Assembly: GCF_037914945.1 (NCBI RefSeq)
Contig: NZ_CP149787.1
Span: forward strand, 3,720,001-3,784,000
DNA from: Haloterrigena sp. KLK7
Lineage (GTDB): Archaea > Halobacteriota > Halobacteria > Halobacteriales > Natrialbaceae
DNA length: 64,000 bases
Reading direction: 5' to 3'
The position numbers and the translations under genes were made by a program. Below the pieces are notes generated by a model. The model saw only the letters and a program-made list of their open reading frames with translations, did not search any database and had not been told where the DNA came from. Numbering within the stretch: position 1 is the stretch's first letter; every line of letters starts with the position of its first letter. Of the stretch, positions 41,508-52,178 are shown piece by piece.

Positions 41508-42385
41508 TCGCTCTCACCTCCTCGCTCGCGGAGGTCCTCGAGCAGGCCGGTGATCCCGTCGGGCAAGAGGCGGATGGCGACGATGGCGGCGACCAGCATC
41601 GCGACCTGTCCCATGAAGGTCCCGGCGAGGTTCGTGACCGCGGCGTTGACCGCACCGAGGAAGCCACTGGCCAGCACCGTGCCGACGAGGACCGAGGCGC
41701 CGCCGACGACGACGGCGACGAACGACTCGACGAGGAAGCTGGTCCCGTACTCGGGCGTGACGGTCATCACGGGCGCGTACAGCGCGCCGGCCAGGCCGGC
41801 CAGCCCGGAGCCGATGGCGAACGTCGCCATGTACATCCGGTCGGTGTCGACGCCCATGCTGCGGGCGGTCTCCTCGTCTTGCATCGTCGCGCGTGCGCGG
41901 ACGCCGAAGTCCGTCCACATGAACAGCGCGTACAGCCCGGCGAGCACGCCGACCGCGACGACCGCGAGTACGAGGTAGTAGACGGGGCCGTCGACGACCG
42001 GGAGCTGCCCGAACGGGATGCCAACGCCGGGCGCGGTGTTGCCGAAGGCGATCCGGGTGAGCTGAATCATCACGAGGCTGATCCCCCACGTGACGACCAT
42101 CGAATCGAGCAGTCGGCCGTAGAGCCGACGGATGATCAACCGCTCGAGGACGAGCCCGAAGATGGCCGTCACGACGACGCCGACGGCCATCGCGACCGCC
42201 AGCGGCAGTCCCGCGGCGACGGCGAAGGCGGTCGCGTAGGCGCCGACGAGGATGAACTCGCCGTGGGCGAGGTTGATGATCCCCATCATGCCGAAGATCA
42301 CCGCCAATCCCACCGTCGCGAGGACGATGAAGGCGAAGATCTCGACGAACTCGAAGCCGAGGTTCAGGAGTTCCGGTGCCGCCAT
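41504..42385 (-). CDS. urtB: Urea-type ABC transporter permease UrtB (LivH-like)
   Basis: A 293-residue permease with about eight helices. Typical stretches: VIFGMMGIINLAHGEFILVGAYATAFA (the N-L-A-H-G-E signature of LivH/UrtB) and DFGVRARATMQDEETARSMGVDTDRMYMATFAIGSGLAGLAGALYAP (EAA-type loop), ending LLPDGITGLLEDLRERGGES. Starts two bases after the urtA stop region (42388 vs 42385), tightly coupled. Confidence 0.92.
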   Translation of the reverse strand: MAAPELLNLGFEFVEIFAFIVLATVGLAVIFGMMGIINLAHGEFILVGAYATAFAVAAGLPLAVAMAVGVVVTAIFGLVLERLIIRRLYGRLLDSMVVTWGISLVMIQLTRIAFGNTAPGVGIPFGQLPVVDGPVYYLVLAVVAVGVLAGLYALFMWTDFGVRARATMQDEETARSMGVDTDRMYMATFAIGSGLAGLAGALYAPVMTVTPEYGTSFLVESFVAVVVGGASVLVGTVLASGFLGAVNAAVTNLAGTFMGQVAMLVAAIVAIRLLPDGITGLLEDLRERGGESE

Positions 42386-42387
42386 GG

Positions 42388-43656
42388 TCAGACCTCCTCG
42401 TAGTATTCGGCCGGTTCGTACTGGGTCTGTTCGGCTTCGCTCGTGAGATCACAGCCGACGTCGTGCAGGAACGACGGTTCGATCGTCCGCTCGTCATCGA
42501 ACGTGATCTCGTGGTTCTCATCGGCGTGTGCGACTCGCATGTTGTGTTCGACGTGGTGGGTCGCCGGATCGAGCGTCACGTCGCCCTCCGGCGCTTCGAC
42601 TTCGATTCCGCTCTCGAGTTCCTCGATCACTGCCTCCTGATCGAACGTCCCCGCGCGTTCGACCGCCTCCTTGTACAGGTAGACCGAGAAGTAGTTGTTC
42701 TGGGCCTCCTGGTTGATGTACTCGGCGTCGTCCCAGCGGTCGTAGTAGCGCTCGACGAACGCCTCGTTGCGCTCGGTCGGCAGCTCCTCCATGTAGCTGA
42801 CGCCGGCGTAGACGTCCTTCAGCGCGGGCGGATCGATCCGCAGGTGTTCGCGCTCCTGGGCCATGTTCGTCGACGTGCCGATCGGGATGTTCGTGAGCCC
42901 GCTGGCCAGCCGCTGCTCGTAGAACGAGGAGTGGTCCTGGCCGACGAGCATCGACATCACGAAGTCGGGGTCGGCCGCCTGAATGTCGTTGATCGTCGAG
43001 CCGAACTGCGACTCGTCCAGCGGAATGTACTCCTCGCCGACGACCTCGGCGCCGTGTTCCTCGGCGATGATCTTCACCCAGTCGCCCGACAGCTGCCCGA
43101 AGTTGTAGTCGGCGGCGATCGTGTAGATCTCGTCGCCGTACTCCTCGATCATGTAGGGGACGACCGCACCGAGCTGCTGGCGGGCCGTCGCGCCCAGCGG
43201 GAAGACGGTCTTATCGCAGACACCGCCCTCGTACTGGGTCGTATAGAAGTACAGCTGTTCGTGTTCGTTGACGATCGGCCGGATCGCCTCTCGGGTCGCG
43301 CTCGAGTAGCCGGCCCACATGACGTCGACGTCCTCCCGGTAGATCGCGTACCGGGTGAGGTCCTGATAGCGCATGTTGTCCGACTGCGGGTCGGGGGCGA
43401 AGACGTCGACCTCCTCCCCGAGGATTCCGCCGTCGCGGTTGATCTCCTCGATGGCCAGTTTCGTCGTGCGGTACTTGGCCGTCCCCGTCAGCGCGAACGT
43501 TCCGGAGCGATCCTCGAGGATGCCGACCGTCGGGCCGCTCGAGTCGTCGCCGAGGCCGACGACGCCGCCCTCCGCGACGCAGCCGGCGAGTCCGGCGAGG
43601 ACGCTCGCGGAGCCCCCGGCGAGGACGTCGCGTCGGGAGCACCGACGGCCGGTCAC
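42388..43656 (-). CDS. urtA: Urea-type ABC transporter substrate-binding lipoprotein UrtA
   Basis: A 422-residue periplasmic-type binding protein with a twin-arginine lipobox signal (RRDVLAGGSASVLAGLAGC, Cys about 26), so it is exported folded by Tat and lipid-anchored. The mature part shows UrtA-type features: VGILEDRSGTFALTGTAKYRTTKLAIEEINRDGGILG, then DVMWAGYSSATREAIRPIVNEHEQLYFYTTQYEGG and ADYNFGQLSGDWVKIIAEEHGAEVVGEEYIPLDESQF. The start is GTG at 43656, whose first bases overlap the stop of a 17-codon leader ORF. Amide (urea) specificity is inference from homology and from the adjacent urease genes. Confidence 0.9.
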   Translation of the reverse strand: MTGRRCSRRDVLAGGSASVLAGLAGCVAEGGVVGLGDDSSGPTVGILEDRSGTFALTGTAKYRTTKLAIEEINRDGGILGEEVDVFAPDPQSDNMRYQDLTRYAIYREDVDVMWAGYSSATREAIRPIVNEHEQLYFYTTQYEGGVCDKTVFPLGATARQQLGAVVPYMIEEYGDEIYTIAADYNFGQLSGDWVKIIAEEHGAEVVGEEYIPLDESQFGSTINDIQAADPDFVMSMLVGQDHSSFYEQRLASGLTNIPIGTSTNMAQEREHLRIDPPALKDVYAGVSYMEELPTERNEAFVERYYDRWDDAEYINQEAQNNYFSVYLYKEAVERAGTFDQEAVIEELESGIEVEAPEGDVTLDPATHHVEHNMRVAHADENHEITFDDERTIEPSFLHDVGCDLTSEAEQTQYEPAEYYEEV

Positions 43657-43706
43657 GCGCGATCACCGGCGCCGGTCGCACCCGTCGGATCAGTCGGCGC
43701 GCTCAT
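43653..43706 (-). CDS. Short leader ORF upstream of urtA
   Basis: ATG at 43706 reads MSAPTDPTGATGAGDRA then TGA, whose TGA overlaps the GTG start of urtA in the sequence GTGA (43653-43656). This would couple urtA translation to ribosomes ending the leader. The upstream TATA region near 43819-43827 gives a leader of about 90 bases. No translation evidence; the peptide is not recognised. Confidence 0.4.
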   Translation of the reverse strand: MSAPTDPTGATGAGDRA

Positions 43707-43818
43707 CTCAGTTGTCCCCCGTCGACCGTCGGTGGCATTCCTTCTCCCTTCCCGAACATATCTCGACTGATAGGCCACGATTGTCCGATCATATCACTGA
43801 ATGCTTGAAAATAGACCA

Positions 43819-43827
43819 GGTATAAAA
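43819..43827 (-). promoter_or_regulatory. TATA box of the urt operon (bidirectional sequence)
   Basis: On the minus strand ttttatacc lies about 115 bases upstream of the leader ORF ATG at 43706. Its complement tataaaagg also reads as a TATA box on the plus strand. Spacing implies a leader of roughly 90 bases for urtA. Confidence 0.4.
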
Positions 43828-44656
43828 GGGTTATCTCAAGGGTGTACAATCGCTATGGTGGTATTTGGAACTGGCTAAACGTCCGCAATGGGACAGTATC
43901 CCCTAGTATTCCAGACGAATATCCGGTTCGGTCCGAATATAGCTGCAAACGTTCGGCGAATAGGCTGGATATCGCCGTCGCGACCCGATCGTCCCTATCT
44001 CGACGATCGTCAAATTATACTCGATCGACCGTAGGAAGCCGCTAGCGTCCGTAATTCGACGAAAATCCGATAGGACCGGTACTTTTCACTGACTAGTAGT
44101 ATTCCGCCTAACTGTCGGTACGCTCCCGCTCCTCGGCTTCTACGACCTGATTTATCGAACGTTCACGTTCGAGAGGAGATCGAACGAACGGGTCCGACTC
44201 GAGATTCGGTTGACGAACCGAAGTCGATAGCGATCGTATTCGATGAATGGTCAGTAGATTCGATCCACGGCGCCGTGTCGTCCATCTGTGATCGACGAGA
44301 CCGTTCTAGGACGATGGTGTTGTACCGGGGCTCCAGTCACCGTATTATTCTGTCGGGTTGTCAAATTCGCCGAATCCGGGCGAACGTCGCCGCGTGAGCC
44401 GGTTCGATCGGCCGTTCGGGACTCGAGGGCGGTGATCCGCACCGATAGCGACCGCACCCCGATATCGCAGGCGGCGGAACGGATCGCGCGCGGTAGCCGG
44501 CGCTGACGGCGGGAGTCGGGCCGGTCGGCGAACGAAGTGGCAAACGAACGCCCAATCCTAATATATCCTTTATGAGTGAATATTTGGGGAAAGGAGGAGT
44601 TAGCCTATCGTGGTAGAATATCGGAATCAGATGGGCAAGTATTGTTGTTCCCGAAG

Positions 44657-44663
44657 CTATTTA
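44657..44663 (+). promoter_or_regulatory. TATA box of the urease operon
   Basis: ctattta is centred 33 bases before the leader ORF ATG at 44693 and 86 bases before the ureB ATG. Confidence 0.42.
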
Positions 44664-44692
44664 CGTCGTTCGTCCGCCTATCTCGCGCCGTG

Positions 44693-44749
44693 ATGAACTA
44701 TCGTTTTCGTCCATCTGGCGGCATGACGGCCGGCGTGATCGGCCGATGA
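44693..44749 (+). CDS. Short leader ORF upstream of ureB
   Basis: ATG at 44693 reads [18 protein letters not shown] then TGA. The stop overlaps the ureB start (ATGA, 44746-44749), so translation of ureB would be coupled to it. The urtA gene on the opposite side of the gap has the same arrangement with an unrelated peptide. No translation evidence exists here. Confidence 0.4.
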   Translation: MNYRFRPSGGMTAGVIGR

Positions 44750-45152
44750 GCGGATTCGTTCCGGGCGAGCTGCGCCCGGCCGAGGAACCGGTACGGATCA
44801 ACGAGGGTCGCGAGACCGCGACGGTGACCGTCGAGAACACCGGCGACCGGCCCGTACAGGTCGGTTCGCACTTTCACTTCTTCGAGGTCAACCCCGGGCT
44901 CGCGTTCGATCGTGAAACCGCCTACGGGATGCGACTCGACATTCCGGCGGGAACCGCGATCCGGTTCGAACCCGGCTGCGAGCGCGAGGTCGATCTCGTC
45001 GCCATCGGCGGCGACCGCACCGTCTACGGGATGGGCGGGCTGGTCGAGGGCGACCTCGACGACGACGAGATCGAAGCGCGGGCCCTAGAGCGCGCTCGAG
45101 AGCGAGGCTACATCTCGGAGACGACCGACGGCGACGCGACGGAGGGCGACGA

Positions 45153-45156
<4 letters not shown>
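44746..45156 (+). CDS. ureB: Urease beta subunit
   Basis: A 136-residue structural subunit of urease. The core [74 protein letters not shown] is the UreB consensus. It forms the (alpha-beta-gamma) trimer around the nickel-bearing alpha chain. A C-terminal acidic tail of about 30 residues is a halophile-like addition. First structural gene of the operon in the order B-C-A, with accessory genes G-D-E-F following; the end overlaps ureC by 4 bases. Confidence 0.96.
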
Positions 45157-46859
<1,703 letters not shown>

Positions 46860-46946
46860 TATGATCTCCGACACGACAGCCACGACGCCCGCGACGACGG
46901 TATCGCCGACGGAACCAGCCTCGAGTCCCCCGACGGAGGTGAGCCG

Positions 46947-47324
46947 ATGGGAATGAACCTCTCGCCGAAGGAGATGGAGCGGCTCACGGTGTTCATGGCC
47001 GCGGAACTCGCCCGGCGACGCAAGGACCGCGGCGTGAAGCTCAACCACCCGGAGACGGTCGCCTACATCTCCGACTGGGCCTGCGAGGCCGCCCGCGAGG
47101 GCAAGTCCGTCTCGCAGATCCGTTCGGAGGCGACCCAGCTGCTCACCCGCGAGGACGTGATGGAGGGCGTCCCCGAGATGGTCGACATGATCCAGATCGA
47201 ACCCGTCTTCCCCGACGGCACCAAGCTCGTGACGATCCACGACCCGATCCGGGCCGACGGCCCCGAGCAACTCGAGACGGTCGATCCGAGTCCGGACGAG
47301 GACCTCGAGGGGGAGGTCGAATAA
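46947..47324 (+). CDS. ureA: Urease gamma subunit
   Basis: A 125-residue urease gamma subunit: [51 protein letters not shown] is the family core. A second ATG two codons in is an alternative start. An 87-base gap separates it from ureC, carrying only a small Thr/Pro-rich frame (46861 onward) that I do not count as a gene. The stop overlaps ureG by one base. Confidence 0.95.
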   Translation: MGMNLSPKEMERLTVFMAAELARRRKDRGVKLNHPETVAYISDWACEAAREGKSVSQIRSEATQLLTREDVMEGVPEMVDMIQIEPVFPDGTKLVTIHDPIRADGPEQLETVDPSPDEDLEGEVE

Positions 47325-47944
47325 TGGGGTACCGAGACGTCGCCAAGGTCGGTCTCGGCGGCCCCGTCGGCTCCGGGAAGACGGCGCTGGTCAAGCGACT
47401 CGTGCCGGAACTGGTCGAGCGCGACTACAAGGTCGGCGTCATCGCCAACGACATCATGACTCAGGAGGACGCCGACGTCTTCCGGGAGTCGTTCGCCGAC
47501 CTGCTGCCCGCGGACCTCGTCGAGGGGGTCGAAACGGGCGCCTGTCCGCACACCGGCATCCGCGAGGACCCCTCGATGAACCTCGCGGCCGTCGACGAGT
47601 TCACCGAGCGCCATCCCGAACTGGACGTCGTCCTGATCGAGAGCGGCGGCGACAACCTCGCCGCCACCTTCAACCCCGAACTGGCCGACTACTTCCTGTT
47701 CGTCATTAGCGTCGCGGAGGGCGAAGACATCCCGCGCAAGCGCGGGCCCGGCGTCACGCAGGCCGACCTGCTGGTCGTCAACAAGACCGACCTCGCGCCC
47801 CACGTCGACGCCGACCTGAACGTGATCGAGGACGATGCCGACGCGGTTCGGGGCGACGATCCGTTCGTCTTCACCAACTGCAAGGACGGTGAGGGGATCG
47901 ACGCGGTGCTCGAGCACGTCGAGCGGGAGGTGCTGTTCGCGTGA
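47324..47944 (+). CDS. ureG: Urease accessory GTPase UreG
   Basis: A 206-residue GTPase of the SIMIBI class. P-loop [14 protein letters not shown] (residues 14-27), then [30 protein letters not shown] with the metal-binding CPH motif, [13 protein letters not shown] and [13 protein letters not shown]. It supplies GTP-driven nickel delivery to urease with UreE, UreF and UreD. Overlaps ureA by one base and ureD by 4. Confidence 0.96.
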   Translation: MGYRDVAKVGLGGPVGSGKTALVKRLVPELVERDYKVGVIANDIMTQEDADVFRESFADLLPADLVEGVETGACPHTGIREDPSMNLAAVDEFTERHPELDVVLIESGGDNLAATFNPELADYFLFVISVAEGEDIPRKRGPGVTQADLLVVNKTDLAPHVDADLNVIEDDADAVRGDDPFVFTNCKDGEGIDAVLEHVEREVLFA

Positions 47945-48951
47945 GCGCGGAGCGCTCGGACGCGGCGACCGACGGTGACGACGGGGGGCGACTCCCGCCG
48001 GCTTTCGAGGGCTACGCAGACGAACCGCTCGCACAGGCCCCCGCCGCCGGCCCGGGCAAGAACGGCCTGCTCGAGGCGACGTTCGCCCGGCGGGGCGACG
48101 GCCCGACCCGGATGATCCGCGACCGCGTGAAGGTACCCTACCATCTGACCGGTACCCTCGAGACCGATCCGGCGCCGGGACTGACGACCCTCGTCGCGCA
48201 GGAGCCCACCGGCGGCGTGGCGCAGGGCGACCGACACCGGCTGCGGATCGAGACCCGCGAGGGGGCGCGCGCACACGTGACGACGCAGAGCGCGACGAAG
48301 GTCCACAGCATGGACGCCAACTACGCCCACCTCGACGCCTCGCTCCGGGCGCAGTCGGGGAGCTACCTCGAGTATATGCCGGGTCCGACGATCGTCAACG
48401 AGGACGCGCGCTGTCTCCAGACGATCGACGTCGACCTCGCCGACGACGCCTGCGTCGTCGTCGCGGACGTGCTCGTCCCGGACGGCCTGACCGACCACGA
48501 GCCGTTCGGATTCGATCACTACCACGCGCGCGTCGAGGCCGAACGCGACGGCCGACTGGTCTGTGCCGACGCCGTCGACCTGCGGCCGGACGAGCGCGAT
48601 CCGCGCGACCCCGCCAGCGTCGGCGAGCACGGCGTCGTCGGGTCGCTGTACGTCTTCGCGCCCGCCTCGAGCGCCGAGATAGCGGGAGCGGCGGAGACAC
48701 CAGAGACGGTCGATTCGGAGACCGACGAGGAACCGGTCACCCTCGAGTCGCTAATCGAGGGGATCCACGATCGGCTCTCGAACCACGACGATACCGAAGC
48801 GGGCGTCTCCACGCTCCCGCACGAGGCCGGCGCGATCGTCCGCATTCTCGGCGACCGCGAGGCCGACGTGACCGAGACGCTGCGGGCCGCGTGGGACGAA
48901 ACCAGACGGCAGCTACTGGGGGTCGGCGCACCCGCCGACCGGCGATACTGA
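47941..48951 (+). CDS. ureD: Urease accessory protein UreD
   Basis: A 336-residue UreD (UreH) homologue, somewhat long for the family because of an acidic start and a linker. Core: [43 protein letters not shown]-type [47 protein letters not shown]. It acts as scaffold on the apo-urease together with UreF and UreG. Start is GTG at 47941. The stop overlaps the ureE ATG (TGATG). Confidence 0.9.
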   Translation: MSAERSDAATDGDDGGRLPPAFEGYADEPLAQAPAAGPGKNGLLEATFARRGDGPTRMIRDRVKVPYHLTGTLETDPAPGLTTLVAQEPTGGVAQGDRHRLRIETREGARAHVTTQSATKVHSMDANYAHLDASLRAQSGSYLEYMPGPTIVNEDARCLQTIDVDLADDACVVVADVLVPDGLTDHEPFGFDHYHARVEAERDGRLVCADAVDLRPDERDPRDPASVGEHGVVGSLYVFAPASSAEIAGAAETPETVDSETDEEPVTLESLIEGIHDRLSNHDDTEAGVSTLPHEAGAIVRILGDREADVTETLRAAWDETRRQLLGVGAPADRRY

Positions 48952-49604
48952 TGGAGCGCATCGACGGCGTCGTCGGCAACGTCCACGCCGACGACGAACT
49001 GGCCGCGTTACGGGCGGCACACGACGAGCGCGGGACCCTCGAGCGCGTCGTCATCGACGCGGACGACCGCCGGCGCTCGCGGTTCCGCGCGACGACCGAC
49101 GCCGGGACGGACGTCGGCGTTATCGTCGACAAGGCCGCGGTCTCGGCCGGCGACGTGCTGCTGGTCGAGGACGACCGGATGATCGTCGTCGCCTTCGAAC
49201 CGCGGGACGCGCTGGCCGTCTCGCTGCCCGACGCGACCGACGAGGCGCTCGCGGCCGCGGTCGAACTCGGCCACCGCATCGGCAACCAGCACTGGGATCT
49301 GGCGGTCGAGGACGGCGTCGCCTACGTCCCGCTCGAGGCCGACCGCCACATCGTCGAGCGCGTCGTCGCCGATATCGTCCCGGGCTCGGAGGTCCGGGAG
49401 ACGACCGTCGATGCGGACCTGTTCGTGACGGATATCGACGACGCCGGCGCTCACGACGTCGATCACGAGCACAGTCATCAGGGGGATCGCGATCACGGCC
49501 ACTCCCACGAACGCGGCGAGCACGCTCACGGGCACGACGGACGCGGCCACGAACACGCCGACCACAGCCGCGACCACTCCCACGAACACGACCATGACCA
49601 CTGA
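48951..49604 (+). CDS. ureE: Urease accessory nickel chaperone UreE
   Basis: A 217-residue UreE. The N-terminal peptide-binding domain (1-75) and metal-binding domain (about 80-145; LGHRIGNQHWDLAVEDGVAYVPLEADRHIVERV) are visible. Residues about 160-217 form a histidine-rich tail (HDVDHEHSHQGDRDHGHSHERGEHAH type), which binds nickel in chaperones of this kind. Nickel is passed to UreG-UreF-UreD on the apo-enzyme. ATG at 48951 overlaps the ureD stop; the 3' end overlaps ureF by 11 bases. Confidence 0.92.
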   Translation: MERIDGVVGNVHADDELAALRAAHDERGTLERVVIDADDRRRSRFRATTDAGTDVGVIVDKAAVSAGDVLLVEDDRMIVVAFEPRDALAVSLPDATDEALAAAVELGHRIGNQHWDLAVEDGVAYVPLEADRHIVERVVADIVPGSEVRETTVDADLFVTDIDDAGAHDVDHEHSHQGDRDHGHSHERGEHAHGHDGRGHEHADHSRDHSHEHDHDH

Positions 49605-50391
49605 CTGGAATACGGATCCGGAACCATCGGACCCGAACGCGAACTCAGACGGAACACCGGACTCGAGCGCGTTCCTCTCGGCCCTTCGGCTCTCGGACTC
49701 GTTCCTGCCGGTCGGCGGGTACACGGCCTCCTACGGCCTCGAGCAGTACATAAACGAGGACCGGATCGAGGACGGCGACGACCTGCGGGCGCTGATCGCG
49801 GCCTACCTTCGCCGCGTGGTCGGCCCCTGCGAGACCGTCGCGCTGGCCAACGCCCACGCGGCGAGCGCGGCGGGGGAGCTCGAGGCGCTGCTGGCGGTCG
49901 ACGAGCGACTCCACGCGGTGACGATGCCTCGAGAGTTCCGCGAGAGTTCGACGAAGGCCGGGGCGAAGCTCTGTGAGCTACTGGCCGAGACCGATACCGA
50001 CGATGTCGACGCCGAGAGTTCCGACGGAAGCGATGCCGACGGAACCGACCTCGAGACGGCCTTCGCCGACGCCGTCGCGGCCGACGAGACGCCGGGCCAC
50101 TACCCGGTCGCGTTCGGCGTCGTCGCGCAGGCGCGGGGGCTCTCGCGACGCGAGGCCTGCCTGGCCCACGCCCACTCGTTCGTGACGGGGTTGCTGGGCG
50201 CGGCCCAGCGGCTCGGTCGGTTCGGCCATACGGAGATCCAGTCGGTGCTCGCGGACCTCGAGTCGGTGATCGCCGCGGTCTGTGAGCGCCACGTCGACGA
50301 CGAGCCGGCGGCGATGGTTTCGTTCGCGCCGCTGGCCGAGATCATGGGGATGCGCCACGAGCGCGCGGGCCGGCGGCTGTTCATGAGCTGA
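49594..50391 (+). CDS. ureF: Urease accessory protein UreF
   Basis: A 265-residue helical UreF: SALRLSDSFLPVGGYTASYGLEQYINE near residue 28-54 is the family opening, with later HYPVAFGVVAQARGLSRREACLAHAHSFVTGLLGAAQRLGRFGHTEIQ. An acidic insertion of about 30 residues (TDTDDVDAESSDGSDADG) is a haloarchaeal addition. Works as a GTPase-activating partner for UreG. Overlaps ureE by 11 bases; last gene of the operon. Confidence 0.93.
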   Translation: MTTDWNTDPEPSDPNANSDGTPDSSAFLSALRLSDSFLPVGGYTASYGLEQYINEDRIEDGDDLRALIAAYLRRVVGPCETVALANAHAASAAGELEALLAVDERLHAVTMPREFRESSTKAGAKLCELLAETDTDDVDAESSDGSDADGTDLETAFADAVAADETPGHYPVAFGVVAQARGLSRREACLAHAHSFVTGLLGAAQRLGRFGHTEIQSVLADLESVIAAVCERHVDDEPAAMVSFAPLAEIMGMRHERAGRRLFMS

Positions 50392-50491
50392 CGGGCCCAC
50401 CGGCGGCGATCATTCCGGAGGGGATATAAACTGCCGAAGTGCTGAGAGAAACTGCTATTCTCGTCCGCTATTTAATTCACCTTCCGTCACC

Positions 50492-51586
50492 ATGAAGGTA
50501 GTATACATCAGCGCGTCGAATCCGATCAGTTCGATCGGCGGCGCGGCGAACACGGCCGACAAGTGGATCGACGAACTCCGCCAGCGAGGCGTCGAGATCG
50601 ACGTCATCTGCCGCGGCGAATCGGACGCCTCGCGCGTCGAGGACGGCATCGAGATCACGGAACTGTCCGGCTTCGAGCCGCGGGACGAGATCGCGGCACA
50701 GCTAGCGGGTTCGGCGTACGATGTCGCGCTCGTGCAGGACCTCTGGGCGGACATCGCGCTCGAGGCGGCCGAGGAGCACGACGTCCCGACCGTGCTCTCG
50801 TTGACGACGACCCACGCGACGGACGAGGTCGTCGCCGAACTCTCGCCGACGCGGTTCGTCGCGAACTCGCGGTACACCCAGCAGTGGATCACGAGCGTCT
50901 GGGGGCGCGACTCGACGCTCGTCTATCCGCACATCGACTTCGACTTTTACACCGCGCCGGAGGGACCGTCGGATCGGATCTCGATGATCAATCCGATCGA
51001 CATGAAGGGCGGGCACACCTTCCGGGCGGTCGCCGAGCGGTTCCCCGACCGGGACTTCCTGGCGAAGGGCGGCTGGTACAGTTTCCGAAACGACGACTTC
51101 AGCTGGGACGCCGAGGCCCTCCACATTCAGGGCAGCACGTTCCACGGCGCCCCACCCGACGTTCCCGAGGCGGAGATCGTAGAGCAAGGCCCGACCGACG
51201 TCTCCTTCGACGACCTCGAGAACGTCGCGTTCACGAGCGAGCCGGGGATTCTGGACGTCTACGCGAAGACGGGCGTGCTGCTGGTGCCGTCCGTCTGGGC
51301 GGAGGCGTTCGGCCGCGTCGTCCTCGAGGCGATGTGGAACCGGATTCCGGTCGTCGCGAGCCACCACGGCGGACTGCCGGAGGCCTGCGGCGGCGCGGGC
51401 CTGCTCGTCGACGAGTTCACCGATCCGGACGCCTGGGTCGAAACGCTCGAGAAACTCGACGATCCGGACGTCTACGAGGGGTTCGCCGAGCGGGGGCGCG
51501 AGCGCGCCGAAGAGTACAGAGACCGACTCCCCGAGCAGATCGACGCGCTGGAGACCGCGTTGGCAGAGGCGTCGGCCGAGGGATAG
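50492..51586 (+). CDS. Glycosyltransferase family 4-like protein
   Basis: A 364-residue GT-B fold protein. The N-terminal domain starts MKVVYISASNPISSIGGAANTADKWIDELRQRG; the C-terminal domain has the retaining GT4 segment VPSVWAEAFGRVVLEAMWNRIPVVASHHGGLPEACGGAGLLVDEF (EX7E-like: E...E). It likely transfers a sugar to a lipid, protein or polysaccharide acceptor; not resolvable. The gap ahead has gatataaac at 50423-50431 and a TATA-like ctatttaa closer to the start. Stands alone downstream of ureF. The regulator to the right is convergent with it. Confidence 0.88.
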   Translation: MKVVYISASNPISSIGGAANTADKWIDELRQRGVEIDVICRGESDASRVEDGIEITELSGFEPRDEIAAQLAGSAYDVALVQDLWADIALEAAEEHDVPTVLSLTTTHATDEVVAELSPTRFVANSRYTQQWITSVWGRDSTLVYPHIDFDFYTAPEGPSDRISMINPIDMKGGHTFRAVAERFPDRDFLAKGGWYSFRNDDFSWDAEALHIQGSTFHGAPPDVPEAEIVEQGPTDVSFDDLENVAFTSEPGILDVYAKTGVLLVPSVWAEAFGRVVLEAMWNRIPVVASHHGGLPEACGGAGLLVDEFTDPDAWVETLEKLDDPDVYEGFAERGRERAEEYRDRLPEQIDALETALAEASAEG

Positions 51587-51611
51587 CGAAAGAAGCGACT
51601 CGAGTCGGGAC

Positions 51612-52025
51612 TCAGTTTCGGTCGGGTCGCGGCGCGTTCTCGTACGTGACCATCTTCTCGGATTTATCGGAAATCGTTCCGTAGATCCGCTCGAGCGTCT
51701 CCTCGGCCTGCAGCAGGTTGTGTCGCTCGAGGAACGCTCGGCCCTCGTCGGTCAGACCGTAGAACTTCCAGGGGTAACCCTGCCGGCGCTCGTCGTCGGG
51801 CAGCGCGACCTCCTCGACGATCCCGGCGTCGATCAGCTTCTGGACGTGTTTGTAGACGGTCGCGTCGCTGACGCTGGGGTTCAGCTCCTCGAGTTCGTAC
51901 ATCGAGGGCAGCCCCTCGGGGTGTTGCAGGATGTTGGCGACGATCGCGAACCGGGTCTCCTGGGTGACGAAGTGAAGGAGTTCGCGCCCCGCTGCCCCGT
52001 CGGCCGCGCCCACGTCGGTACTCAT
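51612..52025 (-). CDS. Winged-helix transcriptional regulator
   Basis: A 137-residue protein with a winged-helix domain (residues 15-95: ELLHFVTQETRFAIVANILQHPEGLPSMYELEELNPSVSDATVYKHVQKLIDAGIVEEV, then a GYPWKFYGLTDEGRAFLERHNLL wing and dimer helix). It belongs to the ArsR/PadR-like archaeal regulators. The ATG at 52025 is used; upstream of it lies a dense array of GTAAA palindromes, consistent with autoregulation. The next gene to the right is divergent. Effector unknown. Confidence 0.85.
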   Translation of the reverse strand: MSTDVGAADGAAGRELLHFVTQETRFAIVANILQHPEGLPSMYELEELNPSVSDATVYKHVQKLIDAGIVEEVALPDDERRQGYPWKFYGLTDEGRAFLERHNLLQAEETLERIYGTISDKSEKMVTYENAPRPDRN

Positions 52026-52053
52026 GCGAGGCCCTACGGATCCCTCCACCAAG

Positions 52054-52101
52054 TAGTTTACCCTGGAGTAAACTACTCTGGGGTAATTTACCCACGGGTA
52101 A
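52054..52101. promoter_or_regulatory. Array of palindromes with ttaccc / gggtaa half-sites
   Basis: Within 48 bases there are three consecutive perfect palindromic units: tagtttac-(6)-gtaaacta (52054-52075), gggtaa-t-ttaccc (52081-52093) and ttaccc-ac-gggtaa (52088-52101). The units overlap. They sit just upstream of the winged-helix gene and about 80-125 bases ahead of the divergent hypothetical gene, the place of an operator. Confidence 0.6.
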
Positions 52102-52178
52102 TCTCTAGTGGCCGGCCGCGTTTCGGAAACGGAAACCGTGGAGCAAACCCTATTGTCGTCTCCTTTGAACCGTGGGGT

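Larger units (their letters stand above)
43707..44692. other. Gene-free intergenic region of about 1 kb between the urea importer and urease operons
   Basis: Holds promoters of both operons. A symmetric TATA region (tataaaagg, 43821-43829, also ttttatacc on the other strand) could drive both ways; ctattta at 44657-44663 lies 33 bases ahead of the urease leader ORF. The middle is markedly more AT-rich than coding DNA. A perfect palindromic pair cgaacg-ttca-cgttcg lies at 44157-44172. An ORF at 43842-44045 (67 codons) lies with its start ahead of the expected transcription start and is not supported. Confidence 0.55.

Noticed and set aside
43842-44045. A 67-codon frame in the gap between the urea operons
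   Set aside because: Codon use is not haloarchaeal and its start lies upstream of the transcription start predicted by the TATA sequence.
46861-46956. A 31-codon Thr/Pro-rich frame between ureC and ureA
   Set aside because: Low complexity, overlaps the ureA start, and has no sign of conservation.
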